From an uncultured Lachnospiraceae bacterium (GTDB lineage: Bacteria > Bacillota > Clostridia > Lachnospirales > Lachnospiraceae): a stretch of 50,409 nt of DNA. The position numbers were made by a program, and so were the translations under genes. The notes under the pieces are model-generated. The model was not told the origin of the DNA. It did no database searches and was given only the letters and a program-made list of their open reading frames with translations. Location of the stretch: positions 1 through 50,409 of the forward strand of contig CAOKWI010000028.1 of assembly GCA_948473115.1 (NCBI GenBank). The letters are read 5' to 3'. This document shows positions 24,727 through 33,178 of the stretch, one piece after another; the stretch's first letter is position 1, and every line of letters starts with the position of its first letter.

Positions 24727-24760
24727 GAAAAGATCCCTGCCCATAAAGTATCCTTTTGCA

Positions 24761-24792
24761 AAATAAGGCTTCTCAGAGGCCTTATTTTTTTC
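24761..24792 (+). terminator. Intrinsic terminator/attenuator between element B and the tape-measure module
   Basis: AAATAAGGC (24761-24769) pairs with GCCTTATTT (24779-24787), followed by a run of Ts. It lies 26 nt upstream of the next start codon, so it would stop reads entering the tape-measure module unless it is overcome. Confidence 0.75.
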
Positions 24793-24816
24793 TAAAAACA
24801 TAGGAGGAAAGTAACC

Positions 24817-25017
24817 ATGTTCAACTACATCAGAATGAAACAGAACGAATGGAAGGTCAGGGCTGCGCTCTATGGGGCTGCCGCCGCTGTCATCGACAAC
24901 CAGAAGGAAGTGCTGGCGCTGGTGCAGAAATTATACACTGCCCTGAAGGATGTTCCCGCGGAGGCACTGCGGGAGGAACTGGTCTCCCGTCTGGCGGAGA
25001 TGGCACACAATGACTGA
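24817..25017 (+). CDS. Small helical protein before tape measure (copy 1)
   Basis: The protein has 66 aa with AGGAGGAAAG before the ATG. It is helical (EWKVRAALYGAAAAVIDNQKEVLALVQKLYTALKD). A nearly identical copy lies at 37312-37512, also 29 nt before a tape-measure gene. The constant pairing suggests a helper for tape-measure folding or tail assembly. No family is recognised. Confidence 0.7.
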   Translation: MFNYIRMKQNEWKVRAALYGAAAAVIDNQKEVLALVQKLYTALKDVPAEALREELVSRLAEMAHND

Positions 25018-25945
25018 TTTCATGCACAGCAAGGAGGTAACAATCTATGGGTGAACTCAGCAGACTGCTGGAATCCTTCCTGGATCCCGCAAGGGTCAGG
25101 GAAGCCATTTCAGAACTGAAAAAAATAGACACCCTGCTGACAGAGATCAGCAGGACAAATGACAGGCTGTCCAGGTCTGACCTGGCCGGCATCGGGCACA
25201 ATGCCTTCTCCGCCGCCAGCAGATACGGCAGGAATGTTACCGATTACCTGGCCGCCGTCCGAGATGCGTCCCAGGCCGGTTACGAGGACGCGGAAGGCAT
25301 CGCCGCACTGTCCATGGCCGTACAAAATGCCTGCGGCGTGACTTCCGAGCTGGCTGACCAACTCATCTCCGCAGCGGACCAAGCTTACGGGATGAACGGT
25401 TCCGTTTCGGAACTGACCCGGGTGCTGGACGGAATGAACCATATCACCGGCCACAGCGCCGTCACCATGGAGGACCTGTCAGCAGGCATGTCCGACCTCG
25501 GCTCCACTGCCGCCTCCCTGGGGGTTGACGCCAATGAGGCAGCCGCGGCGCTGGCCACCCTGATCACCGTCTCAGGCCAGGGCGGCTCCGATGCGGCAGA
25601 ATCATTCAGGGCCATCCTGCTCTATACCGGGCAGATCACCGATGCAGAGAACGGCATCACCGCCAAGGGGCTCAAAAGGTATGAGGATGCCTGCAAGTCC
25701 CTGAACGTCAGCCTCCGGGAGACCAGGGACGGGGTGCGCTCCCTCCGGGATCCCATGACGGTACTGGGGGAACTGGCCGCCGCCTACAGCAGGCTGGGGA
25801 CAAATGACAGCCGCCGGAGCGGCCTGCTGGATTCCCTGGGCGACTCCGCACACGCCGACCAGCTGGATCACCTGCTGCAGCAGTGGGACACCTATGAAAC
25901 CATGCTGCGGCAGTATGCCGACGGCACAGGCTCCATGGCTGCGGA
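24817..25945 (+). repeat. 5' long repeat of the tape-measure duplication, copy 1
   Basis: The segment is almost base-for-base the same as 37312-38440 (offset 12,495). It covers the small helical gene and the first 300 codons of the tape measure. Similarity fades quickly after about 25945 and the two genes then diverge. Confidence 0.95.
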
Positions 25946-26174
25946 GGCAGAAAATACAGCCGATTCCTGGGAGGGCTCCCTGAACCGCCTGTCCAACACC
26001 TGGACGGATACGGTGGAAAACTTCGCGGATTCGGACGCCATCGTGGCTGCCATAAACAGCCTGAACGGACTGCTCTCCGCGGTCAACAGCCTGACAGACG
26101 GCCTCGGGCCGCTGGGAACCGTCGGGTTAGGCGGCGCCGGTATCGGCATTGCCGCATTCGTTAAAAACTTTGCT
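25047..26174 (+). CDS. Tape measure protein 1, exon 1
   Basis: The exon encodes 376 aa. The region SAADQAYGMNGSVSELTRVLDGMNHITGHSAVTMEDLSAGMSDLGSTAASLGVDANEAAAALATLITVSGQGG is the phage tail tape-measure core (TIGR01760-like); it guides tail length and DNA passage. The frame stops with TGA at 26175-26177 after VKNFA, while its natural continuation starts about 1.1 kb later in frame at about 27307. The same K-N-x-x position is split in the second tape measure by a group I intron, so removal of an intervening sequence from the mRNA is the likely way to make a full protein of about 1,880 aa. AAGGAGGTAAC lies upstream of the ATG. Confidence 0.85.
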
Positions 26175-26820
26175 TGACCCCATGGCGACATGGGGTGACA
26201 ATCACCGGAATACCTTTGGCGAGAGATTCCAGCTGGGCGATCACAGACAAGGAAACAGCATGACGGCGCTGTCTACAAGTCTATGGATACATGGGGTTTT
26301 TAACAGGACTCTGCAAACACTTTCAGCGGAGTATAAACGATACATGGAGGAGTAAATGCTTGGAAATCTCTTACACATGTGTAAGACCGGGACATCCGGC
26401 TAATACAGGGCAAACCGAAATCCCTTCCCTGCGGATGAGGTTGCGAAAGCAGAAAAAATTGACCCTGTTGGTATATGGCAATAACGGCGAGAGCCCGCAG
26501 GTCCCTAAGTACCGCTGACAATGGATAACGAGCAGGACGGCACCCTTTTACGGAAAGGGAGCAATCCCCACAGACATACCCATCCTCTCAGCAGGCTGCA
26601 GCCATAATGCAGCTTACTGATAACGCATAGTGCGTATCGCGATTTTATGATTTTCAGTGATACGTTCGGCCGCAGTGTTTCGGCTGACGAGTAAAAATCA
26701 GCCTGCCCTCCGGACAGGATACTTATGACAATACAGAGCATTACCACCCTGGGATAAATGGCACTTATGAAGCAGCACTTTCCCCTGCCCGCAGGACGTA
26801 TGGGAACAAACCGGCAGATA

Positions 26821-27240
26821 TTACCACGTATACCCGCAGTTCCTGCATTCAAAACTTTTGTTGATTTTCTTGCTGAATATACCCAGTACCGCCACAGATA
26901 CACCGCAATTCAGGGCTGAAATTGACTTGATATTTGTACTGCCGCAGGTGGGGCATTTGGGTTTGTTCTGCTGTGCACTCCTTGCAGCTTCAGCCGCCGC
27001 ATTATTTGCCGCCGCCTGTGCCGGGGTTAACAGGCTGGGTCCCTGTTTTTCTTTATATATGGCAAAGACTTCCCTTGCCATAGCACTGTCGCACCCGAAA
27101 ATCCTTTGAATATATGCAATACATCCCTCCACTGCATCAGAATAGTAATATGCTTCGATGAGTTTATCATCAACGTACTCACCAGTTTCAGGATCCTTGG
27201 CGTCCTTCATTATTTGATCATATATTTCATATGCTGTCAT
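26821..27240 (-). CDS. Antisense zinc-ribbon protein in intervening sequence 1
   Basis: The protein has 139 aa, with AAAGGAG 8 nt upstream of ATG and a consensus promoter behind it. The N-terminal 65 residues are helical (YDQIMKDAKDPETGEYVDDKL...). An Ala-rich linker follows, then CPTCGSTNIKSISALNCG...FECRNCGYTW, a CxxC...CxxC ribbon ending in Trp. Related ribbons, also antisense, occur twice in the intron of the second tape measure. It is not a recognised homing endonuclease: no LAGLIDADG, GIY-YIG or HNH motif was seen. It is probably nucleic-acid binding; its role is unknown. Confidence 0.75.
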   Translation of the reverse strand: MTAYEIYDQIMKDAKDPETGEYVDDKLIEAYYYSDAVEGCIAYIQRIFGCDSAMAREVFAIYKEKQGPSLLTPAQAAANNAAAEAARSAQQNKPKCPTCGSTNIKSISALNCGVSVAVLGIFSKKINKSFECRNCGYTW

Positions 27241-27268
27241 TAGCCTGCTCCTTTGGTTATTTCCTATG

Positions 27269-27297
27269 ATTATACTGCATTTACATCACAAACGCAA
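27269..27297 (-). promoter_or_regulatory. Promoter of antisense zinc-ribbon gene 1
   Basis: On the minus strand -35 TTGCGT (27292-27297), 17-nt spacer, -10 TATAAT (27269-27274). A perfect -10 with ideal spacing supports independent transcription of the antisense gene against the tape-measure operon. Its position suggests that the intervening sequence extends to about 27300. Confidence 0.65.
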
Positions 27298-27306
27298 CTC
27301 AAATCT

Positions 27307-30300
27307 CTCGCCCAGATACAGTCCGTTTTAACAGCTACAAAAAATTTGCAGAATGTAGCAAACCAGCGCGAAACGCTTAAAAGCATCGGAAGAACCTACA
27401 CCACCGAAACCCTCAAGGCAGCCCTCGCACAGTCTACCCTGAATAAGGCGCAGATGAAGACAATCCTACTCGCAAACGGTCTCCAGGGTGAATTATTAGA
27501 GACCACCGCCGCGGAACTGGCCAATGCCGCCAGCACACACGCCGTGGCCGAGGCACAGAAAAAGGCAGGCGCCTCCACCCTGGGGTTCAGTACCGCCCTC
27601 AAGGGGCTGTGGATCAAAATCAAGTCCGTGACGGCATCCCTGTGGGCATTCCTGACCACAAACCCTGTCGGCTGGCTCACCCTTGTGGCGGGTGCCTTTG
27701 CAGCTGCCGCCTTCGGGGTAAAGAAATATAATGACCACCTGGAGGAAGTGAAACAGAAAACAAGGGAGGCCGCCGCGGAGGCAAGGGAAGCCGCGGACAG
27801 CATCAAGTCCGACTTTGATTCCCTGTCCTCCGCCACGGACAAGGTAAAAAGGAGATATGCCGAACTTGCCCAGGAAGTGGAAAACCTGGGACAAACGAAC
27901 CAGTCCCGGGGAACCCTCAGCACGGAGGACTACAGCGAGTTCCTCAGCCTGGGCAGCCAGCTTGCCGAACTGTTCCCGCAGCTTACGTCCGGCTATGACG
28001 AGAACGGCAACGCCATCCTCGGCCTCTCCGGGAACATAGACACCATTGTCGACTCGCTGAATGACCTGGTGGATGTCCAGCAGAGAATGGCAAAACAGCA
28101 GATCCTGGATAAAATGTCTGATATCTGGGCCGGATACACCCTCGAGGCGGAAGAATACAGGGATGCCTTAAACGATGCGCAGGAATTTCTCGACAACACA
28201 ATGGAGGCCATCTCACAGATAAACAGCAGCAGGGGTATCTCATATGATATGATCACTAACGGAAGATTCCAGCACAAAGGCGAAGTCACGAACATGATCG
28301 TCCATGATGCCGCCATGGAAGCCGGCATCGGCAATATCGGAAATGACTGGAATGGCACGTTTCAGGTTACATCCAGGAGCAATACACTTACCCCAAACCA
28401 GGTGGATACCAGTAATATCACATGGGATTTTTCTTCCCTGACAGATGACCAGTTTCACCTGTTGCAGACAAAACTGGGCGTCCTGAGTTCCGAGTATGAA
28501 ACTTCCGTCATGCTTGCCCGGAATAAAGTGGCAGCTGCGGATGCGGAATTTTCTGACTACCTGAATACCTGGCTCTCCATGGATCCCATCTATGAAACGA
28601 TGGATTCCGGCCTGCGGAGTGCCGCCAGGGCCATGCTCTTCGATCTCGACTGGATCAAAATCCTGCCGGATGGCATTGACACTGACGACTGGGATGATGT
28701 AAGCGCATGGATCCAGGAAAACTTCCTTTACAGAATAAGCAGTCTCCAAAAGGATCCGCAGATCTCCAGGGCACTGTCCGAGGTATTCACAAATGCCGCC
28801 CTCACACCCCCGGAAAAAGGGAATTACCTGGAACAGCTCCAGGAATATTTCGGGGAAGATGACATCTTTATGTCCGTATTGCAGCCCCGGCTGCAGGAAG
28901 CAGAGGAACTGCAGGCCCGGTACCAGGATGCCCTGTCCAGGTTCGGCGAGGCTTCCCGGGACATGCTTGCCGGCTTTTTCCAGCGCCACTCCATCAACAG
29001 TCCCGGGGAGATTGATTACTGGAACCAGGTAACCGACGGCGCCCACAGCGCTACAGAAGCAGTCACACAATACCTGAAGTCAATGACGGCTCCCTTAAAG
29101 CCCGCCGATCCCTCCCAGACCATCGACCAGCTGAACACCCGCCTCCGCCCCGCCTTCGAATCCCTGGGCTCCGCCTACCGGGACATCTTCGCGGACGACG
29201 GTTTCAACCCGGGCGCCGTGGATCTCCCCATGCTGGACTCCATCCGCTCCTCCATTGAGGAGTTGAACAGCCTCCAGGATGTGGACATCAATATCGACAT
29301 AGGCGCATTTGACGCCCTTGCCTCCACCCTCACGGCGGCCGGGGTCACACAGGGACAGGCCGAACAGGCCTTCAATGACTTCGCCACCTCCGTCTTTTAC
29401 GCCTCGTATGCCACGGCGGGCATGACGGGGGAGACAAGGGGGCTGGTGGAACAGCTGCTGGAATCCCTGGGCGTGGCCAACGCCGCGGAAGCCGCCGGGT
29501 ACGCCCTGCTGGAGGCAAAGGCACAGTCCGTGCTGGCAGCCCACGACCTGGCAGACGCGTCCCGGGAGGAATGTGCCTCCCTCCTGGCGGAGGGCGTGGC
29601 CGCCGGCCTCACCAGGCAGCAGATCTACGGCCTCACCGCCGCGGAGATCGCATACGGGCAGAGCGGCCTCAGCACCGAGCAGAAAATACAGCGGCTGAAG
29701 GACCTGGCCGCCGCCTACGGGGATACCGCCAGCGCCGCCCTGGCCACCGCCATCGCCAACGACCTGGCCAGCGGCCACACGGACGTGGACTCCGCCATGG
29801 ACGGCCTGATGGCAAGGATGAACGCCGGGATACGGAAAGCCCGCCTGGACTTCTCCGGCCTGGACAGGGCAGCCGCAAAGGCCGGCTCCTCGGCGGGCAG
29901 GTCCTACGCGGACGCCCTGAAGGAGGAGCTGTCCGGCCTCAACAGCGTCATCAGCTACATCGGCGGCGTCATTGGCGACCAGATCGACCTGTTCAACGAC
30001 CAGAAGGACGCTGCCGTGGAGGCCCTGGAGGCCGAGAAGCAGGCCGCACAGGAGGCCCTGGAGGCCGAAAAGGCGCTGGTACAGGAAAAGATCGACGCCA
30101 GGCAGGAGGAAATCGACAGGATCCGGGAGGCCGCCAGCGCAAGGAAGGAGGAGATCAGCCTACAGAAGGCACAGTACGACCTGGCACGCATGCAGGGCCA
30201 GCAGGCCGTCCTCCAGTACTCCCATGGCAGGGGGATGCACTACGTGACGGACACGGAAGGGCTCCGGGAGGCCCGGGAGGCCTACACCGAGGCGAAGGAA

Positions 30301-31821
30301 AACATCCGGGTCTCCGGCATACAGAAGGAAATCTCGGGCCTCCAGGACACCGTGGACGGCCTGGACAGGAAGCTGGAGGAATCCGCCAGGCACTATGACA
30401 GCCTCATCGAACAGACCGAGAAATACTGGGACGGCCTCATCCAGGGGCTGGAAAACTACAAATCCCGCTGGCAGGAGCTTGCCGGCATCGAGGAACAGGC
30501 AAAGATGGAAGCCGCGCTCAGGAACCTGGGCATCACGTCGGAGGACGTGCTGAACCTGTCAGAATCCGCCTTTGAGGCCTTCAAGGGTCATTACCTGGGC
30601 GTCCTGCAGGAGATCCATGCCAACAACGAGGACGTGCTGCAGATGCTGCAGCGGTTCGGCGGTGTCTCCGCCGACGCACTGCGCCCCCTGGCCGGCAGCC
30701 TGGCCACCGTCACGGAAAACATACGGGACGCCTCCACCGCCATCGGCGGCAGGGCGGGGAACCCCGCAAAGGATCCCTCCCTCACGGACTCCATCGTCCT
30801 CCTGGGGGAGACCGCCGAGGAGACCCTGGGCGAGCCCGACGGGGACGGCACCACCGGCAGGTTCACGGAACTGGGCCGGACCATAGCGGCGGCGGGGACC
30901 CACGTGGCGGAGGTCGCAAACGGGATGGAAAGCCTGGACGGCATGACGGCGGAATGCACCATCACGGTGAACATCGAGACCACAGGCAGCATCCCGGAGG
31001 TGGCCGTCGGGACCGGCATCGCCGACGCCGTGAATTCCGGCATCCCGGGCAGCAAAAGCCACACCACAGCCTCCGGTAACAACACCCCCTCAAAAAACAA
31101 CGCCCCTGCAAAGGGCAACTCCCCCTCAAAGGGCAGTATCGGCCAGGGGACCGCCACAAAGGTCAGGGGACACGCCAGTGTCGCCGGCGACTGGAACGTC
31201 CGGGAGGCAGGCAGGATCCTGGTGGGGGAGCTGGGCCGGGAACTCTGGGTGCACGCAAAGGACGGCACCTTCGAGACCGTGGGCGACAGCGGCGCGGAGT
31301 TCATCCGCACAGAAAAGGGCGACCTCATCCTCAGCCACCAACAGACGGAGGAGTTACTGGCCGTGGGGCGCATCACGGAACCCGCAGACGCCCCCACTGT
31401 ACCCAATAACACCCCCGCCGTATCCGAAACCATATCCGCCGCATCCGAAAATACAACCGCGATACCCGGGAATGCACCCACCATATCCCCCTATGACCCG
31501 GCGAATGATCCCACCCCCTTCGGGGATGCGGTCAGGAAATGGGATGCCGCCATGGCAAAGCTGGACGCCCAGGCAAGGGCGGATCTGCTGAATACCAGCG
31601 TAGTCTCCTACGACAGGGATCGTCAGATACAGGAAACCATAAACCGGATCAACAATACCAGCATCTCCACCCAGAACGTCCGTCCCAATATCAATGTAGG
31701 CGGTATCAGCATCACCTGCCCCGGCGTCACGAGCCAGGCGGTCATGCGGGAAGTCAAGACCGCCCTGAACAGGGAATTTAATGGGCTCCACAATTTTGCC
31801 GACCAGTGGGTCCGGCGATGA
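27307..31821 (+). CDS. Tape measure protein 1, exon 2
   Basis: The exon encodes about 1,504 aa; the open frame itself reaches back to 27244. It begins LAQIQSVLTATKNLQ, has membrane-like helices (ASLWAFLTTNPVGWLTLVAGAFAAAAFGV), long coiled coils (EALEAEKQAAQEALEAEKALVQEKIDARQEE) and a C-terminal globular part (GELGRELWVHAKDGTFETVGDSGAEF). No ribosome site lies before the frame, which argues that it is not an independent gene. Codons from 29113 onward are the same as in tape measure 2, while the first 600 residues differ strongly. Confidence 0.85.
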   Translation, partial: LAQIQSVLTATKNLQNVANQRETLKSIGRTYTTETLKAALAQSTLNKAQMKTILLANGLQGELLETTAAELANAASTHAVAEAQKKAGASTLGFSTALKGLWIKIKSVTASLWAFLTTNPVGWLTLVAGAFAAAAFGVKKYNDHLEEVKQKTREAAAEAREAADSIKSDFDSLSSATDKVKRRYAELAQEVENLGQTNQSRGTLSTEDYSEFLSLGSQLAELFPQLTSGYDENGNAILGLSGNIDTIVDSLNDLVDVQQRMAKQQILDKMSDIWAGYTLEAEEYRDALNDAQEFLDNTMEAISQINSSRGISYDMITNGRFQHKGEVTNMIVHDAAMEAGIGNIGNDWNGTFQVTSRSNTLTPNQVDTSNITWDFSSLTDDQFHLLQTKLGVLSSEYETSVMLARNKVAAADAEFSDYLNTWLSMDPIYETMDSGLRSAARAMLFDLDWIKILPDGIDTDDWDDVSAWIQENFLYRISSLQKDPQISRALSEVFTNAALTPPEKGNYLEQLQEYFGEDDIFMSVLQPRLQEAEELQARYQDALSRFGEASRDMLAGFFQRHSINSPGEIDYWNQVTDGAHSATEAVTQYLKSMTAPLKPADPSQTIDQLNTRLRPAFESLGSAYRDIFADDGFNPGAVDLPMLDSIRSSIEELNSLQDVDINIDIGAFDALASTLTAAGVTQGQAEQAFNDFATSVFYASYATAGMTGETRGLVEQLLESLGVANAAEAAGYALLEAKAQSVLAAHDLADASREECASLLAEGVAAGLTRQQIYGLTAAEIAYGQSGLSTEQKIQRLKDLAAAYGDTASAALATAIANDLASGHTDVDSAMDGLMARMNAGIRKARLDFSGLDRAAAKAGSSAGRSYADALKEELSGLNSVISYIGGVIGDQIDLFNDQKDAAVEALEAEKQAAQEALEAEKALVQEKIDARQEEIDRIREAASARKEEISLQKAQYDLARMQGQQAVLQYSHGRGMHYVTDTEGLREAREAYTEAKENIRVSGIQKEISGLQDTVDGLDRKLEESARHYDSLIEQTEKYWDGLIQGLENYKSRWQELAGIEEQAKMEAALRNLGITSEDVLNLSESAFEAFKGHYLGVLQEIHANNEDVLQMLQRFGGVSADALRPLAGSLATVTENIRDASTAIGGRAGNPAKDPSLTDSIVLLGETAEETLGEPDGDGTTGRFTELGRTIAAAGTHVAEVANGMESLDGMTAECTITVNIETTGSIPEVAVGTGIADAVNSGIPGSKSHTTASGNNTPSKNNAPAKGNSPSKGSIGQGTATKVRGHASVAGDWNVREAGRILVGELGRELWVHAKDGTFETVGDSGAEFIRTEKGDLILSHQQTEELLAVGRITEPADAPTVPNNTPAVSETISAASENTTAIPGNAPTISPYDPANDPTPFGDAVRKWDAAMAKLDAQARADLLNTSVVSYDRDRQIQETINRINNTSISTQNVRPNINVGGISITCPGVTSQAVMREVKTALNREFNGLHNFADQWVRR
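29113..31816 (+). repeat. 3' long repeat of the tape-measure duplication, copy 1
   Basis: The 2.7-kb segment is the same as 41915-44618 (offset 12,802). I noticed a single internal base difference (31783 T vs 44585 C) before the ends diverge. Recombination between the copies would remove about 12.8 kb with the tube, desulfurase and lysis genes. Confidence 0.97.
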
Positions 31822-31918
31822 ACCGGCCTGACCCGGCAACACAAAAGCTGTCCCAGTTTTTAAACCTCCATTTTCCGGCCGCAAATTACGGCCGGAAAAT
31901 AAAGGCCAAAAACAAAAA

Positions 31919-31961
31919 CAGCCGCAGATCACGGCTGAAGCTTTGTGCGTATATGGAAAAG
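31919..31961 (+). promoter_or_regulatory. 43-nt conserved element, copy C
   Basis: CAGCCGCAGATCACGG, seven bases, TTTGTGCGTATATGG, AAAAG. The changes within the CCG..CGG dyad (T to C, A to G) keep a stem-like form, hinting at RNA or protein-dimer recognition. A second dyad, CCGGCCGCAAATTACGGCCGG, lies just upstream (31876-31896). It precedes the tail tube gene, with a terminator between. Confidence 0.75.
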
Positions 31962-31971
31962 AAGTAAAATC

Positions 31972-31996
31972 AAGATCCTTCCAGGGTCTTTTTTTT
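31972..31996 (+). terminator. Intrinsic terminator/attenuator between element C and tail tube gene
   Basis: AAGATCC and GGGTCTT form a short stem followed by eight Ts. It lies 11 nt after element C and about 30 nt before the tube start codon, the same layout as at element B. Confidence 0.7.
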
Positions 31997-32026
31997 AAAT
32001 AATAAGAAAAACGGAGGAAAACAAAA

Positions 32027-32803
32027 ATGACTGTAGACGTCAGCAAACTGATCATCACGGAGGTAGCCCAGATCACAGCTTTTAACAACGCAGGTGAACT
32101 GGAGTTTATCATGGATGAGGTCCAGAACGGATCCATCCAGAACACCCAGGAGAAGTCTGATATCACCGGCAGAAACGGCCGTAAGATCGCTTCCCTGAAG
32201 AAAAACAAGGCAGTGACCGTCTCCGCCACCAACGGCGTGCTCGTAGGCGGCGCCCTGGCCGCACAGACCGGCACCGAGATCGAGCAGGGTACTTTCCCTG
32301 TCCGCATCACCGATGTCATGACCGTAAAGAACAACACCTGCAAGACCACCAGGACCGCGGTGGGCATCACCGGCGCCGAGATCGGGACGATCTATGTCAA
32401 GAACGCAAACGGCTCCCTGGGGGCAAAGCTTGAGCAGGATGCCGCTGCCGCAGAAGGCAGTTTCCGGTACGATCCCACTTCCCAGGAGATCACTGTTTCC
32501 GGCATCGCAGACGGCACCGAGCTTGTCGCATTCTATGATGTGGAGGCGGAAGCCGCAAAGATTTCCAATGATTCCGAGAAATACAGCAAGGTGTTGAAGC
32601 TCTACATCGATGTGGTGCTTCAGGACTCCTGCGACGTGGAGTACGCTGGCCAGGTGATCATCCAGAGGGCCGACGTATCCGGCGAGTTCGAACTGTCCCT
32701 GGGCGGCGACAGCTTTGCCCATGCCTTCTCGGCGGAAAGCCTGGCAGGCGGATGTACCGGTTCCACCAACCTTTGGGACCTGGTGGTCTACGGCGTCAAC
32801 TGA
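32027..32803 (+). CDS. Major tail tube protein
   Basis: The protein has 258 aa with a GGAGG ribosome site. It is beta-rich: ITAFNNAGELEFIMDEVQNGSIQNTQEKSDITGRNGRKIASLKKNKAVTVSATNG is of the kind found in siphophage tube proteins. The YDPTSQEITVSG and DGTELVAFYDVEAEA strands belong to the decorating insert. It ends with TNLWDLVVYGVN. The protein would stack as hexamers around the tape measure. A strong terminator follows at 32811. Absence of a neighbouring sheath gene favours a flexible, non-contractile tail. Confidence 0.75.
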   Translation: MTVDVSKLIITEVAQITAFNNAGELEFIMDEVQNGSIQNTQEKSDITGRNGRKIASLKKNKAVTVSATNGVLVGGALAAQTGTEIEQGTFPVRITDVMTVKNNTCKTTRTAVGITGAEIGTIYVKNANGSLGAKLEQDAAAAEGSFRYDPTSQEITVSGIADGTELVAFYDVEAEAAKISNDSEKYSKVLKLYIDVVLQDSCDVEYAGQVIIQRADVSGEFELSLGGDSFAHAFSAESLAGGCTGSTNLWDLVVYGVN

Positions 32804-32810
32804 CCTGTTG

Positions 32811-32842
32811 TCCGGAGGGCGTTTCAAAGCGCCCCCCGGTTT
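32811..32842 (+). terminator. Terminator after tail tube gene
   Basis: CCGGAGGGCG and CGCCCCCCGG form a GC-rich stem around TTTCAAAG, followed by TTTTT. This lets the abundant tube protein be expressed from a short transcript starting at element C. Confidence 0.8.
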
Positions 32843-32966
32843 TTAGCATCCAAGGATACTCCCACAGTCCGGGGGACTGACGCCCAGGCAATGCCACATC
32901 CATTCCCGGGCCATTGGTACTCTCTGTACCGGCGGGAGTATGATTCCTATCATAAGGAGGCTGCAA

Positions 32967-33176
32967 ATGACTGATAAAGTACAGAAACCCTGCAAGATAT
33001 GCGGCAGGATGTTCACCCCCTGTGCCGACTGCGCGGATGGCCGGTCCATGTTCCGCTGGAAAAGGGTGGCCTGTTCCCGGGAATGCGCAAAAATATACTT
33101 TGCGAGGATCGAAGCCTCAAGACGGCCATCTTTGGCAGAATCCCCTTTCCATCCAAAAGAATCCATGGAGGTGTGA
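32967..33176 (+). CDS. Small Cys-rich zinc-finger-like protein
   Basis: The protein has 69 aa; the ATG has AAGGAGGCTGCAA upstream. CKICGRMFTPCADCADG...RVACSRECAKIYF offers six Cys in CxxC, CxxC and CxxxC spacing, fit for zinc or an iron-sulfur cluster. It ends 2 nt before the cysteine desulfurase start and is probably co-translated. Its link to a sulfur-mobilising enzyme suggests it may receive sulfur or a cluster, but a plain zinc finger is equally possible. Confidence 0.6.
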   Translation: MTDKVQKPCKICGRMFTPCADCADGRSMFRWKRVACSRECAKIYFARIEASRRPSLAESPFHPKESMEV

Positions 33177-33178
33177 TC

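Larger units (their letters stand above)
26175..27306 (+). other. Intervening sequence in tape measure 1, class unresolved
   Basis: About 1.1 kb separates the two halves of tape measure 1. The 5' 640 nt are densely folded: ACCCCATG-GCGA-CATGGGGT at the very start, CTTACACATGTGTAAG, CCCTTT/AAAGGG and CGCATAGTGCG. The 3' part holds an antisense zinc-ribbon gene and its promoter. GGCGAG (26218-26223) can pair with CTCGCC at the likely 3' exon start (27307), and less well with TTTGCT ending exon 1. However, I could not find a convincing P7 or a terminal G, so I do not assign a class. The 3' border is inferred from alignment of LAQ in both tape measures. Confidence 0.55.

Noticed and set aside
26401..27250. 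Alternative guide GGCAAA (26409) with P10-like pairing to 27234 in intervening sequence 1
   Set aside because: P1-type pairing is perfect and P10-type pairing is good with one bulge, but the join is out of frame and hits a stop.
29571..30398. 275-aa plus-strand frame, Arg/Gly-rich
   Set aside because: Out-of-frame reading of the tape measure; composition is an artefact of third-position GC.
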